Positions 31,801-42,600 of a stretch of DNA of 64,000 nucleotides are shown here, piece after piece; positions within the stretch are counted from its first letter, which is position 1; every line of letters starts with the position of its first letter. Position numbers and translations under genes: made by a program. This stretch comes from Polytrichum commune (taxonomy: Eukaryota > Streptophyta > Polytrichopsida > Polytrichales > Polytrichaceae), in contig OX485804.1 in assembly GCA_950295325.1 (NCBI GenBank), positions 14,756,001 through 14,820,000 on the forward strand, given 5' to 3'. Under the pieces are notes generated by a model, which ran no database searches, had not been told where the DNA came from, and saw only the letters and a program-made list of their open reading frames with translations.

Positions 31801-33930
31801 ATCTAAAATTTGTCAAAGGCCTTGATCTCATGGATTTTAGGGACGGCCCCATATCAATCAAACGCGTCGCTTACCGGTAATATTCTGAGTTTTCTTTGAG
31901 TACATGTTGTTTTTGTTTCATTTCCTTTTCCCCACCGTCTTTGTTTCTCATGTTTTTCATTTTTCAGGTTCATTCACCGTGAGCTCGTTGTGAAGAATGC
32001 ATTGCCTTTTTCGTGCTTGCCAACTTTTCTTTTACATTGGGTCGATGTCAACTCCGATCTTTGTGTTTTTACGCCCAATCAAGTTGCCAAGTTTCCGCAG
32101 TCTCATTTGTAAGCTGGGGGATGGTACTTGGATTGTTCTGGAGGATTTGTGCATGCGGAAGAAAAGCCTCTTCTTACTAGCCTTGTGCGTAGTGCTCCCG
32201 AGGTGAACATTGTCCCGGATGAGGAGCTCGACATCGTTGAGCTTCCTCCTCCACCGCCCAAGGCACCCAAGGCAAAGGGCAGAGGTAAGAATACCGGCAC
32301 TCAATTAACTCGGTCCGCCTCAAAGACCCCCGTTCAGCCACCCACCTTACTACAGAGTCCACCTAGCACTCCCTCCGTTGCTCCATCAGCTGCCCCCTCT
32401 ATCACTCCCTCCGCATGTCGGCCACCAACTGTTGCTACTCCTTATCACAGTGGCACTTCTCTTCTCTCCTTGCCTCGCAAGAGGAAGGCCGCCCTCTTGG
32501 ATACGAGTGCCACCTCTTCGGATTCACCTACCACGCTTTCCCTCATCGAAAATGTGGACATGGTACAATTCATGCTCGATTGCGACCTTGCAGGAGGTCC
32601 CCTCCCGGCATATACGCGCATCCAAAAATTCATTGCCAAGGTTTGTATGTTTTTTATTGGCATTCATCAAACTCCTTTCCATTTGGTTTGCGTTTTTTTT
32701 TCCTTCTTCATTTTTTCTCATGGATTTTTCATTGCAGGCCGGGGAAGGTCGTTCCCATGTGAACACCTCCTCTACACATCACAAGGGACTGGATTTACTC
32801 TTCGCGGACATTCCCGAAAATTTGCCGGTGCCCAACATCTCCACGGATGTTCCTGATTGGAACAAGCTCTATGACTCTTACTATGACTGTCTTTTTGCTT
32901 TTGCAAAATCTAACCTCTATGATCATGGCATCCTTGTTATTTTCCATTGTGCGAGTGCAAGTGTTTCTAGGCTTATTTTCGATTGGGCTCACACTTACGA
33001 CTTCTACATCGCCGAAGATTGGTTCGGTATGGCTGATTTGGACCTCCAATCTCCGATGGACCCCTCTGGAGTGGTAAGCAACTATCCCTCTCCTAGTCCA
33101 TTTTTTTTTTTTTTTTTTCATTTCACTTCTTCCGATTCTTATGGAATCGTTTTCATTTTTTCAGACTCGTAAATTCAGTATCAAGGTTCTTGTTTGTGTT
33201 AACTTCGTTCTGAAAGTGCGACCGGAGGCCGCCAAGGAGTATGGTTACTACCTCCAGCGAGATGGATGGTTGAATGCTGTCACTGATGAGAAGAGCCAGA
33301 CGATGCGCAGTGATGGGATACCCTGGAGAGGTGCTCGCGAGAAGCATCAAGTTTTCTTCTCTATCCTTTTTGCTACTCTCACAGATAAGAATGATGTTAT
33401 TATAGACTGGCATTGTGGTGTAGGTGGTTCAATTACAGCGTGTCGCTCCATTGAGCGGCATATTGTGGCCCTTGAGAGTGACCCAGTGATTTTCAATGCG
33501 ATCCTACTCCCCATGCGTGAAAACCAACCTTCGCAACCCTCCCGCTCAAATGCCCCACCGTCCACCTCTATGTTTGATCCGCCTAAGAAGATGACCAAAC
33601 GAGCATTCGGTTTTCTTTGTGCGTAAGTTTTCTTTCTATGTTTTGTCATGTTTGCCTTCTAGTGATTTTCTCATCTTCGTGTGTCATCTTGTTTCTAATC
33701 TTATTGTTTTTTGGTTCAGAGTGCCAAGGGAGAACGCATGTATGAGTTCGAGTCCTTCCAAGACATTTGAGCTCCCTTGCTATGCGGCTGGGCTTCCCAA
33801 TCTTTTGGCGGAAGCTCCGTCTCCACCTCCCAGTCGCATCCGACCTTTCAACAAACTAGTAGAGGAGTATTTAGACGTAGAGGTGGAGGAGGGCGAGGAT
33901 AGTGATAGACATGGTAGTCCTAGTTCTTGA
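22833..33930 (+). CDS. ParB-like domain + beta-class DNA methyltransferase-like protein, 10 exons, MULE cargo
   Basis: Exons (GT-AG, phases agree): 22833-23198, 27905-28482, 28561-28756, 28838-29035, 29149-29367, 31635-31876, 31968-32640, 32738-33073, 33165-33622, 33720-33930; about 1158 codons. Exon 1 (basic, RKRKKRKGG, then Ser/Glu-rich) is joined by inference across a 4.7-kb intron. Residues ~165-300: PLVRPINNVDVSRLENEF and later VWEGNHRLTAWW, the pattern of ParB/Srx-like domains (which have a D/E-G-x-HR motif). Middle: SSTEDIFQPGDYVEHWRLIL. Residues ~845-1050: LLFADIPENL (motif IV position), GILVIFHC, then VIIDWHCGVGGSITACRSIE and IVALESDPVIFNA (motif I), in the order IV to I of beta-class N4-C/N6-A methylases. 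Motif IV DPPY is DIPE, so activity is doubtful. One in-frame TAA at 32110-32112. ParB-methylase fusions are known in bacteria and phages; here the gene is intron-rich and transposon-borne. Confidence 0.65.
23690..27530. repeat. 139-bp palindromic satellite, array 1 (~27 units), in intron 1 of the ParB-like/methylase gene
   Basis: Exact 139-bp period (for example 23940, 24079, 24218; 26998 is 23 periods after 23801). Each unit carries an inverted repeat CACCCTCTCGG / CCGAGAGGGTG with a two-base centre, then GGAGAAATGTGG. Higher-order structure: 23933-24408 recurs at +1112 bp (8 units) and 24476-24690 recurs at +2363 bp (17 units). A lone palindrome lies at 23367-23390, before the array. Units at the right edge (27230-27530) decay. 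Stop-free minus-strand frames here are an effect of the repeat. Confidence 0.9.
27531..27904. other. Unique tail of intron 1
   Basis: Non-repetitive, T-rich toward the 3' end (TTCTCTTGTAG acceptor at 27894-27904). No further exon convincingly recognised. Confidence 0.4.
29405..31530. repeat. 139-bp palindromic satellite, array 2 (~13 diverged units), in intron 5 of the same gene
   Basis: Same unit and palindrome as array 1 but more diverged; several units are shortened or have half palindromes (29848, 30377, 31498, 31518). It fills the intron between exons at 29149-29367 and 31635-31876. The two arrays share orientation and consensus. Confidence 0.85.
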
Positions 33931-34490
33931 CTACGCCTCGGACCTCCATTTTGTTTATATTGATTTTACTTTATAAGTTTATTTCTTGAATTTTTATGTG
34001 GCTTTTGCAAACCTTATTCAATCCCTCATTGAAGTTCGTTAGTGTTTGATTTCAATTCTTTAGATAGGTTCGGGTGGACAGGTTGAGTATACTTTGAAGG
34101 TTGTCTTCTTTAGTTGTACTTGAGAGATGGTAAGGTTGTGAGTGACTTTGAATGGTTTGAATGTTTGTGTTCAACTTTAACTCTTGGCCACATTCCATAC
34201 CGCTTTAATGTTTGTGTTAAGCTTCAATTGATGACGTAAGCCCTAATTTAATATAAACGTATTCGAAACCTATACTATAAGATGTTTGATAACAAACACT
34301 ATCTTCCACGCCTATAGGTTCGGTTCTTATTTACACGGGAATGGGGTGCCTTTCCGACAAATTGAAGACAAACTATCACTAAAATCCACGGAAATAGGCA
34401 CGACTTCTCCTATAATTACCCAACAAATTTGAAAATCTCCGCTCTCCGCTCTCCGCTCTCTGAGCTATGCTCGCATACTTCAGTTTCCCT
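33931..34490. other. MULE terminal region
   Basis: Downstream of the methylase gene stop; AT-rich, then CCACGGAAATAGG and repeated CCGCTCTCCGCTCTC near 34440, ending CAGTTTCCCT at 34490. The matching arrangement at 59920-60112 (CACGGAAATAGG, CTCTCCGCTCTCC) supports it as an inverted terminus. Confidence 0.6.
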
Positions 34491-34499
34491 CCTCGGGGG

Positions 34500-36353
34500 A
34501 TTACAGAAGGATGGGCCGGCCGCCGCGAGGGCTTGTTCGCCGGAAAATTTAGAAGAGACGCGGATCCGAAGGACAGCTTCCACCCCGGGAACTGCCGGAA
34601 CCTAAGAGAGAGGAGGGTATTGGAATTCCTCCTGCCTATCCTTAACCCGGACAAGCCGAAGCGGATTAGCCTTACCATGGCTAACACGCTGTTTGGTGCA
34701 ATGTCCGGAGTCCGGCCGGTAAATTGGGGCCTGATCATCCAGGAGATAGTCGGACGGGCCCTCCCCCACATCGGCCGGAAACCCTCCTTCCTCTCCCCCT
34801 TCATTCTACACCTTTACCAGCACTTTGACTGCATCCTGGCGGAGGAGGAGGACCTGCTAACGATAGCGACGGACGAGGTCACCTACAAGCTTCTTCCGGA
34901 AGCCGGAGACATCGAGACGGAAACATCCAGCGACCCCATTCTTCCGGAAGCACCTCCCTCGTCGCCCGGAAGCCCGCCGCCGACTGTCTCGAGGCCACTC
35001 TCTCCTCCTCCCTCGCACCATCATCCGGAAGCCGGACCCAGCCGGGAGACCCCATGGCGGAATGTGGACCTATCCGCTTGGGACTTTCCGGAGAATCCGT
35101 TCAAACGGTTCCAGGAGGGCATGGAGGACCTCAAGACCCAATATTACCGACTGGAGCACATCGTCAAGGGGGCGAACCATGCTCTGGACGACTGCGGACC
35201 CGGAAACATTCTCCGGGAATTGGCAAAGAGGGCGGACCGGAAGGAGCTGGAGCAAGCCAAGACGGAGAACGCCCACCTCACCGCACAGGTAGCGGCCATG
35301 ACTCAGGAGCTGAGTCAGAAGAGCGAGGAGATCCGGAAGTACCATGCGGAGCAGGCAGTGCTCTTCAGCCGGATCCGGGAGCTGGTGGGTCATCCGGCGG
35401 AGATCGTTAACAAGGCACATCTCTACGACCGGATGATGGAGTCCGGAGATCCCGTTTCCGCCAGGCAGACCCTCCCCATCCTCGTGAAATATTCACGAAC
35501 GATGAAGGATCTCCTGGCGGAAATCCAGAGAGTGGTCCCGCCAAGCAGAACACCGCGGAGGGTGCTCTATCCGGGTCCGTCAGGGTCACCAACCGGAACC
35601 CTCTACGAGGTGGTTGGTGAAGTAGCCCTGGTTCAGAATCCGCCGTCCTCTGCAGGACCTAGCCAGCAAGGAGGCGGCTCTCGGCCTGGTAGTTCCGGAG
35701 GGGCTCCGGAAAGGGTCCGTTCTCCTCAGGTGAGGCGGAAAAGCACCGGGTCGGTCCGATCCGGAAGGGGCCAGTCCCCTGTTCCGCGGAACTCGGATAG
35801 GTCCCGGACTCCGGATAGGGCTAGGACGCCGATCCGGCACCAAACTTCCGATCGGGAGGCAACTCCGAGTAGGGGCAAGGCCCCTATGACCCACGCCTCG
35901 CCATCGTCTCCACGGGACTACCAAATGGTGAGTCCCTTTCCTCCGCCACCCTCAAGGGCGGCCTCCAACAGGGATCCGCGGACGGCTTCGATCTCGGGCG
36001 GGCGGAATCCGGAGCAGGGCACCGGAAGCGATCCTTCTCCAGTCCGAAGCATCCGGATGGGGACAAGCTTCCGGAACCCCAGGGACAATCTCCGGAACAC
36101 CAGGGACCGCTACCCCACGGACCGAGAGGGCAGCGGATTCGGAGGACGAGGTTGCTCCGTCTCCGAACATGAGGAGGATGCTCACGCGGCTGCAGAAGGC
36201 ATCGCCGGCAGGGGGCTCATCCGCCGTCAGCGGGTTAGGGAGTCACTCAAAGGAGGGATCGGCTCCGAAGAAGCACCGGTCTTCTTAGTTAGGAGAGTAG
36301 CTAGATTAGTTAGGCAGAATAGAGGTAGGCAGGTAGGACTTAGGAGTTTTTGA
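34500..36353 (+). pseudogene. Element B protein, copy B1 (interrupted by MULE; frameshifted C-terminus)
   Basis: Continuous with the plant mobile-domain-like segment (GLFAGKFRRDADPKDSFHPG, then LPILNPDKPKRISLTMANT) that B2 lost here, so it shows how the halves of B2 fit. Coiled coil and S/R/P-rich tail as in B2. A one-base gain near 36060 (GGGGACAAG against GGGAACAG in B2) shifts the last ~95 codons to an unrelated frame ending at 36353. The first ~100 codons are at 60122-60397 (minus). Not translatable as a whole protein in the present order. Confidence 0.65.
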
Positions 36354-37075
36354 AGACGATTAATAAAATTTTCCCTTGGTAGTGTCAGCGGAAAACCCGG
36401 ATCTGGATCTGGGAAATCCGGGAGACTGGGTGTAGTTAGGGTTTTCTTAAGCGGCGGCCGCTTGGGCCGCCGCCCTCAGTTTAGGGATTTTTGAGCCTCT
36501 ACTTAAGGCTGAATAAGGAGCTTAAGAAGGGTTCCTTCTCAATTGTTGTATTGCGATTACTCTTATTCTGAATAAATGTCTTTACCTCTCACTCCTTGAC
36601 TTCTCTTTATTGATGTTTGCGTGAATGATCCGGAGATTGCTAGTGGAAGAAAGAGAGAGAGCATGAGGGATAGGAGTTCCGGATAGGACATGAGAGAGGA
36701 GACCCGGATCAGATCCGGTTATCGCCTTGTAGATCCTCTCTGAGTGTAGTGGGAGGGAAACCTCACTAATCCGGTGGGTTGGGTAACGTCTAGGTGGGAT
36801 AGCCGCTGGGAAGATTGGGTGAGATCTGGAAGGGATCCGGATTTACGCCAATCTGATCTTCTGAAGAGGTCCCACCGTCCTTAGACGGACCTATCCGGAT
36901 TGGTGGTACGGATCGCCCAGTTAGCTCAGATTGAGTAGAATCCAAGGTAGAGGTAGCCGGACAGATCCGTCGGACGGAGAAGGAGAGGTCCGGATCAGTA
37001 AGGATTCCGGATTGGAGGCCACCTCCGGAGTGTAGTAGGAAGAGATCCTCATTGTTCCGGATGTCTAGGTAACGT
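36354..37075 (+). other. Element B1 3' untranslated region
   Basis: Homologous to 19080-19790 in B2, with the GC-rich hairpin (36451-36473), AATAAATG signal, and first unit of the degenerate duplication. No gene. Confidence 0.6.
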
Positions 37076-37542
37076 TGTCGTGATGTAAATACGTACACTA
37101 TATAGATGTGTACGTATTTAATATTGCATTGTGATTCTTGGTCTTGGAGAAAAATAATAAAGAATAGAAGTAGATTACTTTTTTTATTTACTCATAGTTT
37201 ATTTTAGCTATCATTACCTAAGGATAGAAGTGGATAGAAGTTGCTTACCTTTATGTGTACTCATAGTTACTCTTAGTTACCTTTACCAAATGATAGAAAT
37301 AGATTACCTTTTTATTTACTCATAGTTTATTTTTGTCTTTTAGTTATCTTGAAATGGGTTACCGACTAAGGGGTGAGTCCCGAAAGCAAAGTAGGAGGGT
37401 TGGTTCCCTCCTATGAACTATTGGTCCGGGGTAAGAGGAGCTATCCATTAGCATGGCGGAATGCGAAGGGTTAGCGACTCGTAACCTTTGCTAGAATTGA
37501 AAATTGGCAAGATTATTAAGGGACCTAGCAAGGGTTGCGACA
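37076..37542 (+). mobile_element. LTR family C, copy 2 (467 bp, shortened)
   Basis: TGTCGTGATG at 37076 to GTTGCGACA at 37542. First ~278 bp match copy 1 (9812), the rest differs and includes a TAGGAGGG/CCCTCCTA hairpin near 37395. Left flank AACGT belongs to element B1, right flank CTGGT belongs to LTR-A (17098-17102), so it looks like the product of recombination between two C insertions with loss of the DNA between. The base after it starts CTGGTGCGTCTGC, which resembles a primer-binding site. Confidence 0.55.
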
Positions 37543-37818
37543 CTGGTGCGTCTGCGCGTAGAATAGGTTGTAGGTTAAGGTTAGAACTAGATATGAAATT
37601 GGTTAGTGGAATTTAAAGCCACACTAGTAAAAAACTAAGGCCTAACCTCCGGAGGTACTACGACGCATATTTAATCTCCCTTAAAAATCTAACTACTCAC
37701 GTTATACACCTATCATCCGGGTTCGGCTTGGGCGCCTGCAAATGCAGGCCACCTTCACGGAAGGGCTTGTGTGATACTTTTAGGCTCCCTCGAAAGGGGG
37801 TGGCCCAAAAGTACCACA
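37543..37818 (+). mobile_element. LTR-A 5' LTR remnant (3' 276 bp) of gypsy element A
   Basis: Matches 17098-17373 of LTR1 with one or two changes (AATTT for AGTTT; CACGG for CACCG) and ends TACCACA directly before the primer-binding site. The first ~2.57 kb of this LTR are missing. Confidence 0.8.
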
Positions 37819-37822
37819 TAAT

Positions 37823-37840
37823 TGGTGCGTCTGCCGGGAG
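37823..37840 (+). promoter_or_regulatory. Primer-binding site of gypsy element A
   Basis: TGGTGCGTCTGCCGGGAG, four bases (TAAT) after the LTR end CA. TGG start matches a tRNA CCA 3' end; I do not name the tRNA. The same spacing and a similar sequence occur at 63418 in the LTR-D element. Confidence 0.6.
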
Positions 37841-37956
37841 GGTGGATGCCCCTGCCATGCTCGAATGATATTTCTTTGAGCACTTATACGTTTAGACTAA
37901 GAGAAGAAGAGTTTAGTCCAATATAAATTAGTCATACGTCATGGGCCACTTGTGCT

Positions 37957-39643
37957 ATGGTTAGTACTAGGGGACGATCGTACGACACCCCAACAACAAC
38001 AACCGCATTTGCATCGGAGGCAACACCAGGTAAGAGGTCGAAGAACGAACCACCAAAACCCGGAAAGACTAAGGAAAATAAATATCAAGGTCTAGGTCCA
38101 GAGTCCGAGCGCGAGAGGGAGAAATCCCCCACCTCACAAAGTCCGGTTAGGGTGGCACGACCCCAATTCATGGCGAATCCTTTGGATGCAATGATGGCTC
38201 CTAGAGGGCCTCCCATTGTAATGCCACAAGCATTAGCGCCAAGGGCGATGCCGAGTTATTTTCCGAAGTTCGGTGGCCTCCCGCATGAGGATCCTTCAAC
38301 CCACATTGAACGATATATTGAGGTAATGTTGGCCAACGTGATAGCCGAAGACACGTACAAACTCGTTTGGTTTTCTAGTACGCTAGAGGGTATAGCGTAT
38401 GAGTGGTACCGATCCCACGATGAGGGGACATTTAGGGACTGGCGAGCATTGCAGACGGCATTCCTTAGACAATTTAGACCGGAAATGGGCCAACAAAGCG
38501 CACTCGTGGCGTTAACGAACATGCGGCAAGGCCCATCCAAGGGTATTACATCATACATCCGACGGTTCGAGACGGTGGTAACTCGTTATGTAGGAACCCT
38601 TCTCACAAATGACACGATTAAATTCTACTTCATACAAGGGTTCAACAAACAAGGTACAATCCGAGAAATTCTTAACTCCAACCCTCAGGATTTGGAAGAA
38701 GCTAAAGCCGAGGCTAGGAGGATCGAAGGTGTAGACAAACAAAATGAGCGGATGTGGAATTGCACTATTGCACCTGTGCCAGCCTTCCTACCCACAACCT
38801 ACATTCCTCCCGAGCAGAGTAAGCCTCCTCAGCTGGAGCCATCCCGACCGGATGCATACGCAGTCCACCGAGCGGCCCCGGTTCCTTTGGCTACGAGGCC
38901 ACCCCCTGAGCTCTTAGCACTCCCTAGCCCTCCGAGCCACACCACGATCGAGGAGCTAGAACTTAGAGTTAAGAAGGCCAACGACGAGTTGAGGAGCGAT
39001 GTCATGCAGTCGCTCAAGACCCTCACAGAGCAGCTAACAATGGCAATCACGTCTAGGCCCTTAGCACAACCAGTTCCGCCGGCCTCGGAGGCAGGTAATT
39101 ATGGCACCAACATTTGGTGTCGTAATTGCAACAAACCTGGCCACAGTAATCAATTTTGCACGGAGCCTAGGTTCACAGGTAACCTAGTAGCCCCACCCCC
39201 CCCGTCCACAACAAGGCCACTCCCAGACTCAAGCCCGGAACAACGGTAAAGGAGTTTGTCCCACTTGCGGCAAGGTTCATATTTTGGGGCCAGGTAAGTG
39301 TTGGATCGAGACGGGGGTGGTCTGCAACCATTGTGGGGGTAATCACCCGGTCGATAATTGTCGTAGGATTCTCGCGGAGCGACCCTCCCATTACTCTCAG
39401 CTGAATCAACAACTTCCGGCATTCTTCTATGATAGGAATCAACAGAACCAAGGAGGAATGTCGGTTAATTATCACCAAGGTAACCCTCAAAGCAATGGCC
39501 AACAAAACTACGGTCCACCCAACCACCAAAACCAAGGTAATAGGGGGAACAACTATCAAGGTCCACAAAATTTGTACCCTCAAAACCCCCCAGCCGGTGG
39601 TAGGCAAGCCGACTCGAATTTGGTAGGAATGGTAAGCCAATAG
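37957..39643 (+). CDS. gag: Gag of gypsy element A, with zinc knuckles; one frame change
   Basis: First frame 37957-39249 (ATG, MVSTRGRSYDTPTTTTAF). Residues ~95-260 form the retrotransposon gag domain (FPKFGGLPHEDPSTHIERYI, AYEWYRSHDEGTFRDW, RFETVVTRYVG). A CCHC knuckle CRNCNKPGHSNQFC lies at about 39118-39160. After the C-run at 39191-39200 the plausible coding passes to the +1 frame, which holds two further Cys/His knuckles (CPTCGKVH..., then CNHCGGNHPVDNC near 39328-39366) and a Gln/Asn-rich stretch to 39643. So the original gag seems one frame, broken by a single-base change in a homopolymer. A TAG at 39641-39643 then separates it from the pol frame in the same phase. Structural protein for particles and RNA packaging. 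Confidence 0.8.
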
Positions 39644-39655
39644 TATGTCCCTCAG

Positions 39656-42600
39656 ATGGGCCGGAACCAACCAAATAGGTTCAACAATGGACCCCAAGTT
39701 GCACAACAAGGTAATACCTTCAATAACTCCCCTAATGAAGGCAACCCATTCTATGGGTACCAAATGAACCAAGGTCAGGCTTATGGTCTTAACGGTCAGT
39801 ATACCGACAACCCTCCTCAACATCTTATGGGGAGTGGACAGGATACTAACCAACAATGGGCGCAAAACATGAATGGGCCTCCAACATCCCAAGGTCCCCT
39901 TAACCTTGGTCATGCACAAACCCAAGACGCGAGGTTCATTGATAACAATAGGGCGAGCACAAGTTGTTCAGCTCCATTCCTTCCTATCCCAAATGATAGT
40001 CATAGCAACTTCATCTCTCACGAGCTAGCCGATTCTTCTTTACGGGCTATCCTGGTTCCCCCTAAAAAACTAAAGCAGAAAATAGACGTGGCAGTGGTCA
40101 CTAGGGCTCAGAAGAGGGCACAAACCGTGATGGGTGAAGGTTCCGAGAAGTCGAATGAGTATGAAAAGTCACCAAAATTCGCAGAACTTCCAGAGTTCTT
40201 GCAGAACGCAGCCCTTAAGGCTAAGGTTCCCACAACTTCCCTAGAACCTAACCCTGATGACGAACCGGTAGAAGAACCATTACTGGAGGAAGAGGAAGAC
40301 CTCTTCCGATTTGTGGATACAAGAGACACATGGGGCAATGGCCTGCCCGCTAACTTCCCACCGAAACCCCGGCCTAGTCGCGCCTTTAACCCGGCCGAGG
40401 ACTACGACCTTTGGTCAGACCTTTGTAGCCTACGAGCCAACATTTCTTTGGCACAACTAATTCAAGTAGCTCCCGCCCTAAGAAAGGAATTCAAGGAAGG
40501 AGCCACCCAGGTTAGGAAGGCTAAAATCCCAACGATGGCAGTTGAGGTCCGAAGAACCCCCTTAGGGGACGAAGGACCAATCGAGGTGGAGGTTGAGATT
40601 ATGGACAAAATAATCCCGCACACCCTGGTTGATGGGGGTAGTGGGATCAATATTATGCCACTCTCAACGTTGGAAAAACTTGGCCTCGAGCTCACTGGCC
40701 CTTCACCCTTTGTTATCAATGTCGCGGACCAAAGACAAGTCACCCCCCTTGGACAAGTAAAGGATTGCTTGATGAAAGTCGGGGGAGAAGTCTATACGAT
40801 CACGTTTCAAGTTTTGAGGCTCCCTGTAACATCCAAAAGTTATCCGATACTTTTAGGTAGAGACTGGCTTCGGAGAGCAAATGCCACAACCGAGTGGTCT
40901 ACGGGTACCTCCCAAATAACATTTGGGCCCCCTCACAACAGAACAACGACAAGAATTGCACTCCGTAAGCCTTCGACAGAATTCACGGAATCCGACCTAC
41001 CCAAATCGAAGCCAGAACCCAACATAGTTTCGGTAGACTTAGCCAACCAAACATTGGGCACTAAGACCCATTTAGGTCCAGTGAAGGACATGGGTCCCGG
41101 CCTCTATGGCTGGGAGGACACGGGCGAGTTTACGGCGTGGATGGAACTCAACCCCGAAGAAACAAGTACCCACACCCAGGTGTACACTATTTCCGCCACC
41201 TGGGACACATCGCTGGGTTATCCGGGATTCACTTTGTTAGCAGATGATCTATCCATCGAATCAGTCTACGCCCTCGAGATAGACGGCACCCAACCAATGA
41301 CGCTAGAGGATCTCTTACTCGAGGAAGATATCATGCCATCATTACACTTCAGGAACACCTCCACCGGAATTCAGGTAGGCCATGATTTCGCGTCATATCC
41401 CTCGGTGCCAAACGATTGGTATAAAGGCCCAACCAACCCCACAAGAGTGTCGGATGCAGACTGGCAGGAAATTGATGTTAGTCTACCTGGTGAGGAACCT
41501 AAATCCATCAAGATGGGTTCACAACTCTCTCCCGGAGAAATCGCTGAATACTCAAAGTTAGTCGTAGAGTTCAGAGACATTTTCGCTTGGTCCTATAAGG
41601 ACCTCAAGGGTATACCTCCACATCTAGCCCAACATTCAATTCCACTAATCCCAGGGGCTAAACCAATCCGCCAAAAGGAACGGCGAATGAACCCTCGCCT
41701 CCAACTAGTAGTGAAAGCAGAGCTCGAGAAACTATTGGAGGCTGGATTCATCCGACCAGTTGAAATCACGGATTGGGTTTCGCCAATGGTATTGGTGAAG
41801 AAGAAGAATGGTAAACTTCGGGTGTGCATCGATTATAGGAAGTTGAACGCGGCCACCCAAAAAGACCATTTCCCTCTACCATTCATTAACCAGATACTAG
41901 ATGAGGTAGCCGGCCACGAGTTGTACACGTTCATGGACGGTTACTCGGGATACAACCAGGTATCTATCAACCCCAAGGATTATCATAAGACCGCCTTTAC
42001 TAGACCTTGGGGTACTTTTATCTACTTGGTAATGCCATTTGGGCTCTGCAATGGTCCATCAGCCTTCCAGCGTGTGGTAACGGCAGTGTTCTTTGAGTTA
42101 CTCCACCTCACAATGTCGGTGTTCATCGACGATTTTAGCACCCAAACGACAAAGGTAGCTCATCTTGAGGCACTGAGGGCTTGCTTCGTGAAGTGTAGGG
42201 CCAACGGAATAACCCTCAATCCATCCAAAATGTACGTAGCCGTAACTCGGGGAGTTTTGCTAGGGTATGTGGTCTCGAAGACGGGAAAAGAACCAGATCC
42301 CGAGAAGATAGAGGTAATTACCAACTTGGAACCCCCGACCACGGTAAAAGGCATTCAAAGTGTGTTGGGCCACTTTGGATGGTACCGAGACATTATGTCC
42401 GATTACGCTACCGCAGCATTGCCCCTTACGAACTTGACTCGTAAGGAGACTCGATACGTTTGGACTCCCGAGTGTCAGGTAGGATTTGATGCCTTGAAGG
42501 CCAAACTCACCTCATATCCTTGCCTTGTACCCCCGAACTGGGACGTGCCATTTCATGTTTACTGCGATGCCTCGTCAGTCGCAGTGGGGGCAGCCTTGTG

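Larger units (their letters stand above)
20374..34490. mobile_element. Giant MULE, arm 1 (~14.1 kb): transposase 5' part and ParB-like/methyltransferase cargo gene
   Basis: One terminus is at 34490, abutting CCTCGGGGG (34491-34499); the other terminus is at 60112, abutting CCCCCGAGG (60113-60121), its reverse complement. Read inward the two ends are AGGGAAACTGAAGTATGCG and GGACGACACTTGTACGTG, which align as degenerate inverted repeats and both lead into GAGCGGAGAGC-type repeats and CCTATTTCCGTGGA. A 9-bp duplication is the Mutator signature, and the transposase gene inside is MULE type. Arm 2 is 57343-60112. Arms were parted by B2 insertion and a later inversion; joined size is about 16.9 kb. 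Confidence 0.7.
34491..37075 (+). mobile_element. Element B, copy B1, 3' portion
   Basis: Starts with MULE duplication CCTCGGGGG and continues as element B without the LTR insertion seen in B2 (its frame passes through the CAAGC site). Truncated at 37075 (ACGT) by LTR-C; its last 12 bases (CGTGTTCCCACA in its own orientation) are at 53366-53377, and its 5' portion at 60113-61063. Confidence 0.7.
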
